From Zantedeschia hybrid cultivar (Eukaryota; Streptophyta; Magnoliopsida; Alismatales; Araceae): DNA of 64,000 bases. Positions 52,866 through 63,821 of this stretch are shown here, piece by piece; within the stretch, counting starts at the first letter, position 1; every line of letters begins with the position of its first letter. The translations under genes and the position numbers were made by a program. The stretch is from positions 39,211,670 to 39,275,669 of the forward strand of contig JARZZO010000001.1 in assembly GCA_030544215.1 (NCBI GenBank), in the 5' to 3' direction. Under the pieces are notes generated by a model. It did not search any database. It was given only the letters and a program-made list of their open reading frames with translations, and was not told the origin of the DNA.

Positions 52866-53832
52866 GATGTTAAGTTTTAAACAAGGATCCAGACAAGTTG
52901 CACAAGGACTAATAGATAAGTGGATGGTTACATTGTCTTAGGATTCCTTGTTGAATTACTTAAATTTTTAGACACAAATTCACTCAACATGATAGGATCC
53001 TAGTTTCAGTTTAGTTTCCACCTTGATATTTAAGACTTTGCTCACAACATCATGAATAACTACCCAAGACTTCAATTGGTATAACCAGCCCGATGAACAA
53101 GGAAGAGTACCTTGCTTTTGGGGACTTATAGAGGTCTTAACACCAATCACTCTAGTCTGACCGAGGGACCAACCTAGTCAGAGAGAGGTGAAGATGCTAA
53201 GAAAGGTGTTCCTATGGGGGGGTAAGCCCCAATACAAATGACCTGCGGCCTGGATGGCCTCTAATGTAATATAAAGCAAATATAGATAACGAAAGAGATC
53301 AAAGATCCGAGGACTGATGACCAAGAGAAGAAACTGTTTGAATCGCGTCACTGTTCAAAGACGCTATTCAACAGAATAGCTTCTTCTGTTCACAGAAGCT
53401 CGGGCAACAGCACAACAGACAAAAGATGAACAGCGTCTGCCGAGGGAGACACATTTTGAATGGCGTCTTACTTGGCAGACGCTATTTGGAGTCCGAAACC
53501 ACACAAATGACAGTAAGAATAGGGGATGTCCCCTCTCAAATGATCCAAGCGAACGATAATCAATTGATCATGCAAAATTCGATTTTAACAGATTTGATTA
53601 TCACGCAATCAACTATGAAATCAATCAAACACGCACTTTTATATCTAATTCACAACCTTTAATCAATCAAGGGAGGGCAAGATCTTGCCACAAGGGTGTG
53701 CACGTGGTGCACGTAGGGATAAAAATAACTAAAATACTAATTGGTGAAAGGAGTGCCCGAGGAACACAAGTGGTGCACCGTGGGTGCCCGATGATGGAAA
53801 AGCAAGAGAAAAATAAAGATGGCAAGACAAAG
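52866..53832 (-). other. T2 5' untranslated leader
   Basis: Non-coding, collinear with the T1 leader. It holds three 12-10-12 dyads at 53338-53489 and the GTGCAC-CAC-GTGCAC palindrome near 53697-53711. Confidence 0.65.
53338..53489. repeat. Three 12-10-12 dyads in the T2 leader
   Basis: Arm pairs 53338-53349/53360-53371, 53426-53437/53448-53459 and 53456-53467/53478-53489, all with 10-base spacers. The last two overlap by four bases. Examples: TTGAATCGCGTC with GACGCTATTCAA, and TTGAATGGCGTC with GACGCTATTTGG. Confidence 0.85.
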
Positions 53833-53849
53833 TCCCACCGTGATCACCA
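53833..53849 (-). other. T2 primer-binding site (tRNA-Lys type)
   Basis: The minus strand reads TGGTGATCACGGTGGGA, six bases after the LTR end. It is one base different from T1. Confidence 0.7.
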
Positions 53850-54592
53850 AAAAGCTATAGGTGCTCAATTGCGGTATGTAGTGTTCATGATTTCATGTTG
53901 ATTATGTGACAAATAAAATATTAAAATAAAGATCGTGATCGCCAGAAACCTAAAGGTTTCAAAAGAAAGATTGCTTACCTCTTCTAATTTGGGAAATTGG
54001 TTCTTTGTTCCTTCTCTTTGACCGGCCATAAAGAAAGAGCCCCTTTTTATTCTTTTGCTTTTATGTTGATTTCTTGATTTGTTATTCCAACGCTTCTCTT
54101 TTGAATCTCCTTTGTTTCTTCTTCAAATCTCCTTTGTACCTTACAAAAAAGGATGAGAATAAACAAGAAAAAATCTAATTAGAACTAAAGTAGAGAGTAG
54201 TATCTATTCTTTTAATGAATTCAAACATACAATTAAACTAATCTACTCACTTGTTTTGGATTCTTTAAACCCCTAACATGAACATGGATTTGGAAAATGA
54301 TGTGGTAAGTGTGTGTAACGTAAAGTGATGAGATGAACTATGTAGGAAAACAATGATGAATCTATGGAAAATAATGAGAAAACTAGAAAGAAATTAAGAA
54401 AAGAAGACAGTTGGTTGGCTCCTCCATAGCCTTGGCCTTCAAAAGCTTCAAAGGATGAAGAGAACGAAGAAAAAGAAGCTTTGGATGAAGCTTCTCTTAT
54501 TCTCCACGTTTTTCTTCTTGAGAGCCTTCAAACACCTTGTCTTGAGCTTCAAAATCACCAATTGCCAACCTTTTTCAAAGGTCCAAGAGGTG

Positions 54593-54602
54593 TATATTTA
54601 TA
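54593..54602 (-). promoter_or_regulatory. T2 LTR TATA box
   Basis: The minus strand reads TATAAATATA, equivalent to the T1 TATAAATA box. Confidence 0.6.
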
Positions 54603-54745
54603 AGAATAGGTTTTGGAGTGGTTTAGGTTTCAAAAGGACTCTCTCCCGCAGTCAAACTTACCTTGGGTGAGCGTGGAGGAGTTTGCAACCCTGCCAACTT
54701 AAAAAATCGGATTATCTCGGCCAAATCATGTTTATCAGGAAACTC

Positions 54746-55050
54746 TCAAATTGCGTCGCCCAAATGGGATGACATTTGGCTAATTAAAGTGGCCAAAAAT
54801 AAAAATAAAATCCGGAAAGAAAACCGAAAAAGATTAGGAAACCTAAATTGCGTCTCCCTAGAGCAACATGCTTTAGATAATTAAAAAATTAATTCGAATT
54901 AAAAATCAGAAACCCAGCCGGATTAGGACCTAAATGGTGTCTTCCTTAAGCGAAGCTATTCATTTAAATCTATCTGAATTAAGGAATTTAATTCCGAACT
55001 GATTACTGCTAAAAATCTAAATGACGTCGACCTTGGGCGACGCTAATCAA
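54746..55050. repeat. Four 12-10-12 dyads in the T2 LTR
   Basis: Arm pairs (plus coordinates) 54746-54757/54768-54779, 54843-54854/54865-54876, 54930-54941/54952-54963 and 55017-55028/55039-55050. Spacers are all 10 bases; sites recur about every 87-97 bp. Left arms include TCAAATTGCGTC, CTAAATTGCGTC, CTAAATGGTGTC and CTAAATGACGTC. Confidence 0.85.
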
Positions 55051-55167
55051 CAAATTTCAAGAAAAATCAATAAAAATTAATTAATGATTAAACAACATAT
55101 CATTTTGGGGCATTATAATTATGACATAAAATTTACTCAATATGAGGTCAAAATTAGTATGTCTACA

Positions 55168-55822
55168 CAAGTATGTCTTTGGCTCGTTCTCTAATTCCAG
55201 TAAATGGAGATTTAGCTATTTTACCTATCAAACATGACGCACAGGTTGCATATGATTCATAATCAAATAGATCTAAGTATCCATTTTTATGTAGCCTTTG
55301 GAGTTTGGTTTCACCAATATGACCAAACCTATAATGCCATAGGTAGGCTTTATTCACTTCATACTTATTTCTTATAATTAAAGAACTGACATTTAAATTA
55401 TTATGAGACACATTTAATAAGTACAATCCATTGGATAATAAAGCAGAAGCTATTAATTTATTTCTGAAATAAATTGAACAACAATTGTTCCCAACAGATA
55501 ATGTGTACCCAATTCTATCTAAACATGAAATATAAATAATATTCCTTATTATGCTAGGTACATAATAACATTTATCTAATGAAAATATGTCTTCGGATGA
55601 TAGCTTGAGCTTTACTGTCCCCACATTGATCGCTGCAACCCTTGCGCCGTTACCTAGCCTCAGCTCTACCTCGCCAGTTCTCAGCTTACGTCTTCTTGTC
55701 AGTGCCTGCACAGAGTTGTAAATATGAGAAACACATCCATTATCTAATATCCATAATGTATAATCTCTAATTGACAAGTTTACATCTATCATATAGATAC
55801 CTGAAGCGTCCTGCTGCTTCAC
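55168..55822 (-). pseudogene. C5 protease and GAG-pre-integrase, cut by T2
   Basis: The protease motif reads WILDNGCVSH; copia elements usually have D(S/T)G, so the active site is altered. YYVPSIIRNIIYISCLDRIGY is the standard copia protease tail. GAG-pre-integrase/zinc-binding: YLWHYRFGHIGETKLQRL ... CASCLIGKIAKSPFTG keeps H, H, C, C. It ends ERAKDIL at the T2 border. Confidence 0.82.
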
Positions 55823-55825
55823 AGT

Positions 55826-56632
55826 TCCTTAAGCCTTGTCTTTAAGGTATTCTTTGCAATTCCTCTTCTAGTGGCCCTTCTAATGACAGTAGAAGCATTC
55901 ACCCTTATCAGCACTCTTACCTTTGTCCTTATTGACAACCTTCGGCTTCTTCTGATTCTTGCTTTTACCTTTCTTAAAAGCTTGGACTGCTACTCTTTTC
56001 TGGCTGGTCTTACCAACCATAAGGACTTGGGGTTTATCCTTCACAAGGTTTCCCTCTGTAGTCTTCAGCATATTCAGTAATTCAGCCAAAGTTGTCTGGA
56101 TTTATTCATATTGAAGTTGACTATGAACTGAGCATATGATTGTGGAAGTAAAGATAATCCAAGGTCTATATGCATCTCCTTAGGGAGTGGGACTCCAAAA
56201 GCATCCAGCCTCTCCACCCATTCAATCATCTTCACCACGTGATTCTGTATTAAAGATCCCTCTGGCATTTGAGCCTTGAATAGATTCTTAGATATCTCAT
56301 ATCTTTCGATTCTGCTCTACTTACCAAATAGCTCCATCAAATGGAGCATGATGGATCTAGCATCTATCTCCTCATACTGCCTCTGTAACTCATTGCTTAT
56401 AGAGGCTAACATATAGCATTGGGCCATGGTGGAATCCTCCTTCCATTTCTCGTATGTCAGCATGTCTTCCTTTAGGACATCTAATGCTGGTTCAATAGGA
56501 GGTTCTTCATCTAGAACATAAGCAATTTACTCAGACTGAGGACAATCTTTGATTCCTAAGCCAGTCTGATTAGTTTGGGCCTTTCAAACGATTGGCATCC
56601 AGTATGCCATGCAACGGGTTATGGTGTGACAT
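55826..56632 (-). pseudogene. gag: C5 gag (copia), broken
   Basis: The start ATG is at 56632 (MSHHNPLHGILDANRLKGPN, with stops soon after). Core residues DVLKEDMLTYEKWKED and SISNELQRQYEEIDAR are followed by a stop, then the open piece 56074-56268 with NHVVKMIEWVERLDAFG and LGLSLLPQSY. After a frame change, 55880-56089 carries a basic region and a CCHC knuckle (CFYCH ... GHWKRNC). It resembles the UBN2/copia gag family. Several stops. Confidence 0.8.
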
Positions 56633-56756
56633 TTTAGCCTATAGGAAATAATCAAATTACAATTAGAAGATATTCAGTTATTAATTAAAACAAGATATGG
56701 ACTTTGTTTATCTAGTTTTATTCCCACTAATTTTCGTCGGACAATATAACCTTTAG

Positions 56757-57230
56757 ATATACAGAACGGGAGATGTCGACAGTCTCCTAGTAGGGATCGG
56801 AATCTCCAAAGAATCACAGTATGACCTCAGGTAAACACATAGTATCATATTGCTATCTTAGAGCAACCATCTTATGGTAATTGCAACTCCTTGCAATATC
56901 CGATCTTATTTCAGCTCCCAGGTTCTTAATGATCCCGGATAAACACAGTAGACCATTATACCTGGTCTAAGCTTTACCATCAATACGTGATAGAGTAGAG
57001 TAGGAATATAGCTCCCGGGTAAACACGTGGATAGCTACATCGTTCTTCTATCCCAATCTCAAGGCATCTAATGCCATAGTTAATAGTCCTCTCATCAGAT
57101 GATGGCAAATCTCAGGTAAACACGTAGTATATGCCATCACCCACTTAAGTTCTAATAACTATATTGATGGAGAGCCACGCGGTGCATTCTCAATGACTCG
57201 TGCTACGGCTTAGACTTTGTAACGAAAGTT
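56757..57230 (-). repeat. Four-hairpin GTTTACCCGGGA module (C5)
   Basis: Same four sites as C3, in the same order on the element strand. Best stem: GATGGCA (57101-57107) with TGCCATC (57132-57138) around the first site. C3 has GATGACAG/CTGCC..CATC there. Others lie at about 57008-57033, 56930-56965 and 56821-56855. Confidence 0.8.
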
Positions 57231-58837
57231 TTATTTATTTACTTTGGTCTCATCCTAGGTGATAGTATTAAATGTATCGAATATATATTACATATACTAA
57301 TAACCTAGGAAATTTGATTTGTAATCAAAAGAAAAATACACGCATCGCATACATGTCATTAGTGTGGTCATGGATAGCACTCTGGTTTGACTTGAGCTAG
57401 ACAGTCAAACACACACACACAATATAACAATTTATATCATGAGTCTACAAACTCATAGTCTTGAATGAACTCTTTCATTTCCTTCTTGGTTGTAGTTGTG
57501 GATCATCCTCACTCCATGCTCAACCACCTCGATCAAATTACAACATTAATTCTCAATTACATGATAATTTAAAAGAGGAAGCCATATGGCGAGTACATCA
57601 AGGAGGGAGGTAAAATTACAATTGAATATGAGAGAGGAGAGGTAGGCAGACCTCTATTTATTAACAATTCATAATCCAAATATTCACACATACCAACATA
57701 TCATCACATGAATATATCATTGCGTACTTATCCATGACCACCGTGCAATTTATTTAAATTAAACAAACCACACACGAATAGCGCATCACATGGCTAAATA
57801 GATGAATTTTCGAAAATAAATCATTTTAGTTTCATAAACCAAGGACCAAACAAAATATAGATTTGAATTTTCAAAAAAAGTTATTTGTTTAAGCATGCTA
57901 ATTTTAAATCGAATTTAAATAAGCAATTAAATCACATAATATGTGTATAAACCCCAAATTAGCAGATTAATAATATTCCATGCATAATTTAAAACCATTG
58001 TCATTAAAGAAATCATTTTAACGTTTAAATTAATTATCCTTCATATCATTAAATCTAACAATTAGATTAATTGACAACAATTGTTGAAATTTTCCAAATC
58101 AAATAGATCTATATGCAGGCCTTTAATCATTATAAAATAGAAAATAATTTTATTTTAAAATCATATTTCAAAGATAAAACTAGTTCTGTTTTAAATAATA
58201 ATTAAAATGGATAGCATAAAGAGGGTAAAATGGGAGGGGGGGGGTATTGGGCCAAAAGAAAAGGGGGCTAATGGGCCCATCCGGCGCTTGGCTTGGGCCC
58301 AGTCCCACCCTAAGGGGCAGCCCAGCCCGGGATGGGCACCAGGTTGGCTTGGGCCAGGCCCGGCCCGTCCAGCGAACTGGCCCGCCCCTCCCCCACTCGA
58401 CGCAGCTAAGAAACCCTAGATGTGTAGGGTGTGGGAGGCGGCGCCCCCGCCGCCACCTGCCCGCACACACCGGTCGACGGGGCCCGAAACCGCAAATGGC
58501 ATGGAGAAGAAGAAGCGCAGGCCGGCGGCCATCCTGTCGGGCGCTGGCGACAACCCCTGCAGTGGTTGGGGCCTCCATCCCATGGCGATTTAGGGTGCCG
58601 GTGAGCTACCCAAACATTTTGGGTGCCGTTTAATGGGACGAAACAAACACGTTCTTCGTCTCACGAAGAACTCACAAACGCACCAAAAAATAATTGATTT
58701 TAATGCAGAAATTAACATCTAATTTGATCACGTTCATCTCATGAACGACATTCTTTCATTAAAAACAATTTCATACATGGAATAATATACAGAAGAACTA
58801 ATTTGGGGATCAAAACAATGAAGAACAAAGTGTAACT
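57231..58837 (-). other. C5 leader between module and primer site
   Basis: An AC microsatellite (57411-57421), AT-rich sequence with a few hairpins of the C3 type (AATCTAA-TTG-TTAGATT on the minus strand, around 58060), then a GC-rich block at 58230-58570 with GGGCC repeats. There are no supported genes; frames over the GC-rich block are compositional. Confidence 0.6.
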
Positions 58838-58851
58838 TGGCTCTGATACCA
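58838..58851 (-). other. C5 primer-binding site (initiator Met)
   Basis: The minus strand reads TGGTATCAGAGCCA one base after the LTR; identical to C3. Confidence 0.95.
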
Positions 58852-58852
58852 C

Positions 58853-60411
58853 TGTTGGTTCGCTGTGTTGGATCCGACCAAAATGTAGCGGATAAAATTT
58901 AAAGTCGGGATTGGATCCGTCCCATTTTGATTAACAAAACTAAACGGTAAATCACATTTACCTTATGCGGATTCAAATCCACGTTCGTCTGGCTCGGTGT
59001 GATGCCGCAAGCCGCGTAGGTGCCCGTCCTCTAGCGGTATCTACGCTGTATTCTTCTCGGTGGATCGTCCTCGCTTCCTCACTCGAAGCAACGTTCGTAG
59101 ATCCCGTTTGGCTTCGCGTAATCCTCCGTGACATGCGGATTTAGATTCCCATCGGACAGGAAGATGAAGCAGGCGGGAGTCAGAACGAAGTCTCTCGAGG
59201 CCGGCCTGAGGTGGGGCGCGCCAGAGATAGAGAGGAGAGAGAGAGGGGAGCAGCTAGGTTAGGGTTACTGGACCCTGACCTAGCCCCAATCTTTTATAAT
59301 AAGTGCGTTGCGGTTTTTCAGAAAAAATCACACTTATCCGAAATCCAGTTGAAATATCCACCAACTTGAAAACCTTTTGCGCGTGACCCTCTAGGCCCAA
59401 ATACCAGTCCAGTTAAGAGTCCATTAAGCCCAGTAACTCTTTACTGACCTATTGAATTAATTAATATCCTTAAATTAATTGATCAGCTGAATTTAATGTC
59501 ATAGAATAAATTCAAACGGGCTTCTGATTACGTTGGGTGCCAAGCAACACCACGTGATCCCGGAAGGCATTGGGTTTATACAACCCACTATGGGAACCTT
59601 TCCATCAACAGTTACCACACAGATATAATCTTTCATCCGTGCAATGTTCCCGAATCGACCTAGAGTATGGCTATTAAACCCTAGCCGGTCGATTCACTTG
59701 AATCATATGCCACTACTCTATATCAAATAACTATTTATCTTATATAGAGTATGCCCTGGCCAGGGACTTAAGCGCATCATTCCTGGAACATTCTCTCTCC
59801 AAATGCCTAAAGCGGATGATCCCGTATTGAACACACAATTACCTTCGAAGGCATTTCCCTGAACCCGATCATTTGACTTATTAATAACCTATAGTTAAGG
59901 ATTCGTTAGTCAAGGTCAAAGCTCAAGGACCTACCAACAAGATATCTTTAGTGTCTCAGGTCCGAGGATCATCTACGCAACCGTGACAAAAGAATCTAGT
60001 TGATTAACAGTGAGGTATATACCATCCAGCGATTCATGATCGGATCAGTTCAGTGAACTCATTCGCCAATGAGCACCTACAGGTCCAGCATAGTGTCTCC
60101 ACACAAGTGACTTATAGGATCAGTCACCCTCATCATATGAGCTGAAGAAACCTATACTAGTCTATCCAAATGTTTGATGTCCTTCTCAAAATCCTCCGAC
60201 TAGGAACAATTAAGAACATGTGTTTATAAGTCTTCGGTCCCGTAATTATGATCTCACTATAATCCGAAGACTGTTGCGCATGTTCATAGACTTCATCGTG
60301 ATATAATAAACATAGATCGAATTAATTACACACAATGAATTTATGCCATTATATTAATCAACTGAATAATACATAGTATCAGATTGGCTTTCAGGCCACT
60401 TAATACTAACA
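58853..60411 (-). mobile_element. C5 5' LTR
   Basis: 1559 bp, minus strand TGTTAG...CCAACA. It is closely related to S1 in layout. It contains the nested hairpin at 60213-60284 (GTCTTCGG/CCGAAGAC at 60230-60237/60264-60271; outer GAACATG/CATGTTC), the AGTTC-ACT-GAACT hairpin near 60047-60060 and a TATAAAAG box (59291-59298). Confidence 0.9.
59291..59298 (-). promoter_or_regulatory. C5 LTR TATA box
   Basis: The minus strand reads TATAAAAG, following the GAAAAACCGC block as in S1 and C3. Confidence 0.6.
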
Positions 60412-61798
60412 TGAATGCCTTCTCATTCGAAGTCTTAGGCGACTGCTCTTTTGACAAATAAATTTTATGTCTCATCAGTATGAAACCTATCTTGGAATTT
60501 TCCATGCCAAACCTTTTGACAATGGTATCTATGTACAAGGATTGGGTCATTCCAAGCATCCTCTTTGATCTATCTCTATAGATCCATATTCCCAATACAT
60601 AGGATGCTTCTCCCAAAATCCTTCATGGAGAAGTTTTTCGACAGCCAAATCTTTACTGATGAAATCATAGCTACATCATTCCCAATAAGTAGTATGTCAT
60701 CTACATAAAGAACTAAGAAGGTAACTGCACTCTCACTAGTCTTCTTGGACACACAAGGATCATCTTCATTCTTAATGAAGTCATAAGACTTGACAACCTC
60801 GTCAAATCTTATGTTCCAGCTCCGGGAAGCTTGCTTCAATCCATAAATGGATCTCTGAAGCTTGCACACACTATCTGAAAACTCTTTGGATGTGAAACCT
60901 TCAGGTTGTATTATATATACCTCTTCCTCAAGGTTACCGTTGAGGAAGGCAGTTTTCACATCCATCTACCAGATCTCAAAATCATGGTGTGCGTCTATGG
61001 CGAGTAAAACTCTAATGAACTTTGTCATGATAATTGGTGAGAAAGTCTCGTCATAGTAAATTTCTTGTTTTTGACGATATCCCTTTGCCACCAACCTTGC
61101 CTTATATGTGTCGATCCGTCCATCAGCACCAATCTTTCTCTTAAAGATCCACTTGCAACCAATAGGTACAATACCCTCGGACAAGTCCTCCAACTTCCAA
61201 ACTTGGTTGGTGTACATGGACTGGATTTATGAGTTCATGGCTTCTCGCCATTTTTCGGCTTCTTGGCCTTCTATGGCCTCCTGGTAGGTTTTAGGATCAA
61301 CATCTTCATTATTTTCAACCTTAGACTCACCTTCAGCGATAGGTCCTACAGATCGTTCGTGTAGTCTAGGTACTTTACCAGATCTACGAGGTTCATCTGT
61401 GTGTACCTGAACAGATTCAGGAACTGATAGCTCATCTGATGATATTGCAACTATTTGGGGATCTGGAACTTCTTCCAGTATTATTTTTCTCCCACTGTCC
61501 TCTTGGAGAAGGTATTCTTCTTCCAAGAAGATAGCTTTCGTGGCGACAAACACCTTTTGTTCAGCAAGATGGTAAAAGTAGTATCGAACTGTCTCCTATG
61601 GATATCCCACAAACTTGCGTCTATCAGTTATTGATTCCAACCTATCTAGATCATGCCTCTTTATATGAGTAGGACAACCCCAGACTTTAACATGTTTAAA
61701 TTCTGGTTTCCTGCCTTTCCATATCTCATATGGAGTAGAGGTCACAGAGTTGCTGGGTACTCTGTTCAGTAAGTATGTTGCTGACTCTAGAGCATACC
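60412..61798 (-). pseudogene. C4 copia pol (integrase tail and RT), cut by C5 and S2
   Basis: From 61798 downward: integrase tail with YEIWKGRKPEFKHVKVWGCP, linker ORF 61227-61553 (EPRRSGKVPRLHERS), RT ORF 60966-61217 (GCKWIFKRKIGADGRIDTYK), a TAG stop, then RT ORF 60576-60965 with YGLKQASRSWNIRFDE and the catalytic YVDD at residues 87-90 (intact). 60341-60616 continues after a frameshift (SYVLGIWIYRDRS) and stops being C4 at 60411, where C5 entered after KAF. It is the best-preserved copia RT in the window. Confidence 0.85.
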
Positions 61799-61901
61799 CC
61801 CAATGTAAGGACTGAGGTTTCGGATATGGTTATCGGGTCGGTTTCAGTGTCGGACCCCTTAGTTTGGGCCCTTGTGAGGCTGGGGTAGGCTCGATGCAAT
61901 T

Positions 61902-62101
61902 TTGAACAGCATCAGCCTATGGGGACGCCATTTAGGAGCTTTACAGGGGTACCGTGTGGGCGGACGTGGAGGCGCGTGTGTACGGCCCTGGTCGTGTCGT
62001 CTAAATGGCATCTTGCATGGGCGATGTGATTCAGAGATCTGCCAGTGTACGACCCGCGTCCTGTTGTCTAAATGGCGTCTTCCTAGAACGACGCGATTTA
62101 G
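61902..62101. repeat. Three 12-10-12 dyads in S2 (first cluster)
   Basis: 61902-61913/61924-61935, 62001-62012/62023-62034 (CTAAATGGCATC with GATGTGATTCAG) and 62068-62079/62090-62101 (CTAAATGGCGTC with GACGCGATTTAG, 11 of 12 pairs). Spacers are 10 bases. CATC/GATG versus CGTC/GACG in adjacent sites is a paired change. Confidence 0.88.
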
Positions 62102-62655
62102 GCTTGTTCAGTTTGACGCATGAGCCTTCCCTTCTTTCTCTCATTCTCTCTCTCTCTCTCCTCCCTCTCTCCAAATCCTTCAACGCCCCCTTACCCTTCT
62201 CCTTCCCTTCCTCTCCCCATTCCTTATCTCCCTCCTCTCCATCAACCTCCTAACTTCCACCACTACCACCACCATCTCCTCCGCGACGCATTTCTCTCCG
62301 GACGGCGGCCGACGTCCCGGTAGAGTAATGGCGTCCACGGCGGTACCGGCGGTGGCTCGTGGCGTGGCGATTCGGCGGCTAGGAGAAAGGAAGAGTTCAA
62401 GTAACCGGTAGGGTGACGATCTCTATTGTGTTTTGTTTAAAACCATGATTTTTCCACTTTGAAGCATGTGATGTGTGGATATTTTCGGGTAGAAATCATG
62501 TTTAAGGGGGTTTTAAGGAAACTAGGCATTTTTATAAATGGGGTTTTGGGTGATGAATTGGTTATTAGACTTCTCCCCTTATCTCCTTTGTGTTTTTGAG
62601 TTTTTAAGCATTTTCGGGGAGAAGAGAAACCCTTTGGTCTGGTTCAGTTTCGGGC

Positions 62656-62885
62656 GTAAAACATGTCCACTCAGGCCGACGCTATTTGATATAGGCGTCG
62701 ACCTGAGTCGACGTCATTTACGGCCCATTTCTTCTAGTTGCCGAGGCCAGCGCGGAATAAAGAGCTGAATAGTGTTGGTCAGGGGCGACGCCATTCAGGA
62801 CAGTATTCCTGGCCCCAGTTATTCTACGAAATTTGAACCAGTTTAGGGGTCTTGAATGACATCGGCCACAGGCGACGCGATTCAA
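62656..62885. repeat. Four 12-10-12 dyads in S2 (second cluster)
   Basis: 62656-62667/62678-62689, 62688-62699/62710-62721 (overlap of two bases), 62765-62776/62787-62798 and 62852-62863/62874-62885 (TTGAATGACATC with GACGCGATTCAA). Spacers are 10 bases. Confidence 0.88.
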
Positions 62886-63821
62886 GACAGAACTCCATTA
62901 ATTCATGCAATTAACATATGTTTACATTGTTAGATAGTTTGGTTAAATGCATGCTTGAAAACGTACTTCGAGGATAAGGATTTCTACACGATCGGATTGC
63001 ACTGTGTTGCGTTTTGTGCGATCGTGGACCAAGAGTGACAGTTGTTAGCACTTAGGCATCCTATGTCAGTATGGGAATGACACGACGCCGACGTGGGAAT
63101 GGTGTGGTGACGTCGAGAGAGAGGGTCACCTGGTATACCCCGAGGTATAGCTAGTATCGGAGTAGCCAGCACGCTATCGGAGGGGTTATTGTTTGGTCCC
63201 GCAGGTCGGTGTTTTCCGTGTTCAGCCCCGTGGTTTATATGTTTAGCTGAGATGCTGGTTGTGGACTCCGTGGTAGAGTGGTTTCAGAGTTGTGACTGTT
63301 GCATTGACAAATGCATGTGTTTTATATCGGAAATTTGGAATCTTGGGAATTGCGTTTACTGCTTTACTTATTTAATTGTCTATATTTGTGTTGTTGCACT
63401 TGCGGGTGCTTGAGTGGGTGGTGGGGATCGGAGGATCCCTACTGAGTCCATTTCGATGAGACTCACCCCTATAATTTTCAGGTGAGGGTTCCAGGCAGGC
63501 GTAGCTTGGAGGGTTTCATCTCGAGTTGCATGCCAGCAGCTATTGTTCCGGGGTATGCCCCGATGTAGTTGTTATTTTCTTTTCAGGTCAGTATGCTTAA
63601 TTATTTCTTTTCAGCTGGAATATGTAATTATTTGCTAAGTCGAGTCGAACTGTAATAATTTTAATTTCTGCACTTCCCTTATAATTCGATGTGATGTGGG
63701 ATGTTTAGTTTAGTTTATCATTTATTTATCAGACTTATCGAGATCTTGGTTTGGCTTCAAATTTTAATGATTTTGTAGTAATCGAATCCCCGATTATAGG
63801 GTGGCAGGTCGTTACACCCAA

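Larger units (their letters stand above)
40391..55167 (-). mobile_element. T2: Tat/Ogre-like element, minus strand, lacking its 3' LTR
   Basis: Reading down the minus strand: 5' LTR (55167-53856), Lys-type primer site, leader, gag (52865), protease with G-patch-like segment, RT, two RNase H domains and integrase to 44735. The 3' region follows with an AT minisatellite, then the antisense plant-mobile-domain gene. It inserted into copia C5 after 55168. No 3' LTR is found, so the left end was lost near 40390. Catalytic positions are mutated in protease, RT, the extra RNase H and the gag zinc knuckle, so T2 is more decayed than T1. Confidence 0.8.
53856..55167 (-). mobile_element. T2 5' LTR
   Basis: 1312 bp. 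The minus strand starts TGTAGACATAC and ends CACCTATA, so the terminal CA is now TA. It contains four 12-10-12 dyads (54746-55050) and a TATA box at 54593. It interrupts C5 in the GAG-pre-integrase region; the flank right of it starts CAAGT, but the partner duplication is lost with the 3' LTR. Confidence 0.88.
55168..60411 (-). mobile_element. C5: Ty1/copia element, 5' half, inserted in C4
   Basis: Reading the minus strand: LTR 60411-58853, initiator Met primer site, leader with GC-rich palindromic block and four-hairpin module, gag from 56632, then protease and GAG-pre-integrase, cut by T2 at 55168. RT and the 3' LTR are not in the window. It lies within the RT region of C4, adjacent bases TGAAT at 60412-60416. 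Confidence 0.85.
61804..63816 (+). mobile_element. S2: solo LTR (2013 bp) in the C4 integrase
   Basis: TGTAAGGACTGAGG ... GGTCGTTACA flanked by CCCAA at 61799-61803 and 63817-63821. The copia integrase frame is collinear across it. No internal region. Orientation is set to + because the 3' end resembles gypsy LTR ends such as GGTGTGACA; this is an inference. The lineage is unassigned, possibly Tat- or Tekay-like. It contains seven 12-10-12 dyads, a CT tract (62137-62170) and no gene. Confidence 0.85.

Noticed and set aside
58180..58633. Frames over the GC-rich block of the C5 leader
   Set aside because: Same compositional origin; homologous position to the C3 leader block.
62005..62323. Ser/Pro/Leu-rich plus-strand frames in S2
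   Set aside because: Translation of the CT tract and neighbouring pyrimidine-rich LTR sequence.
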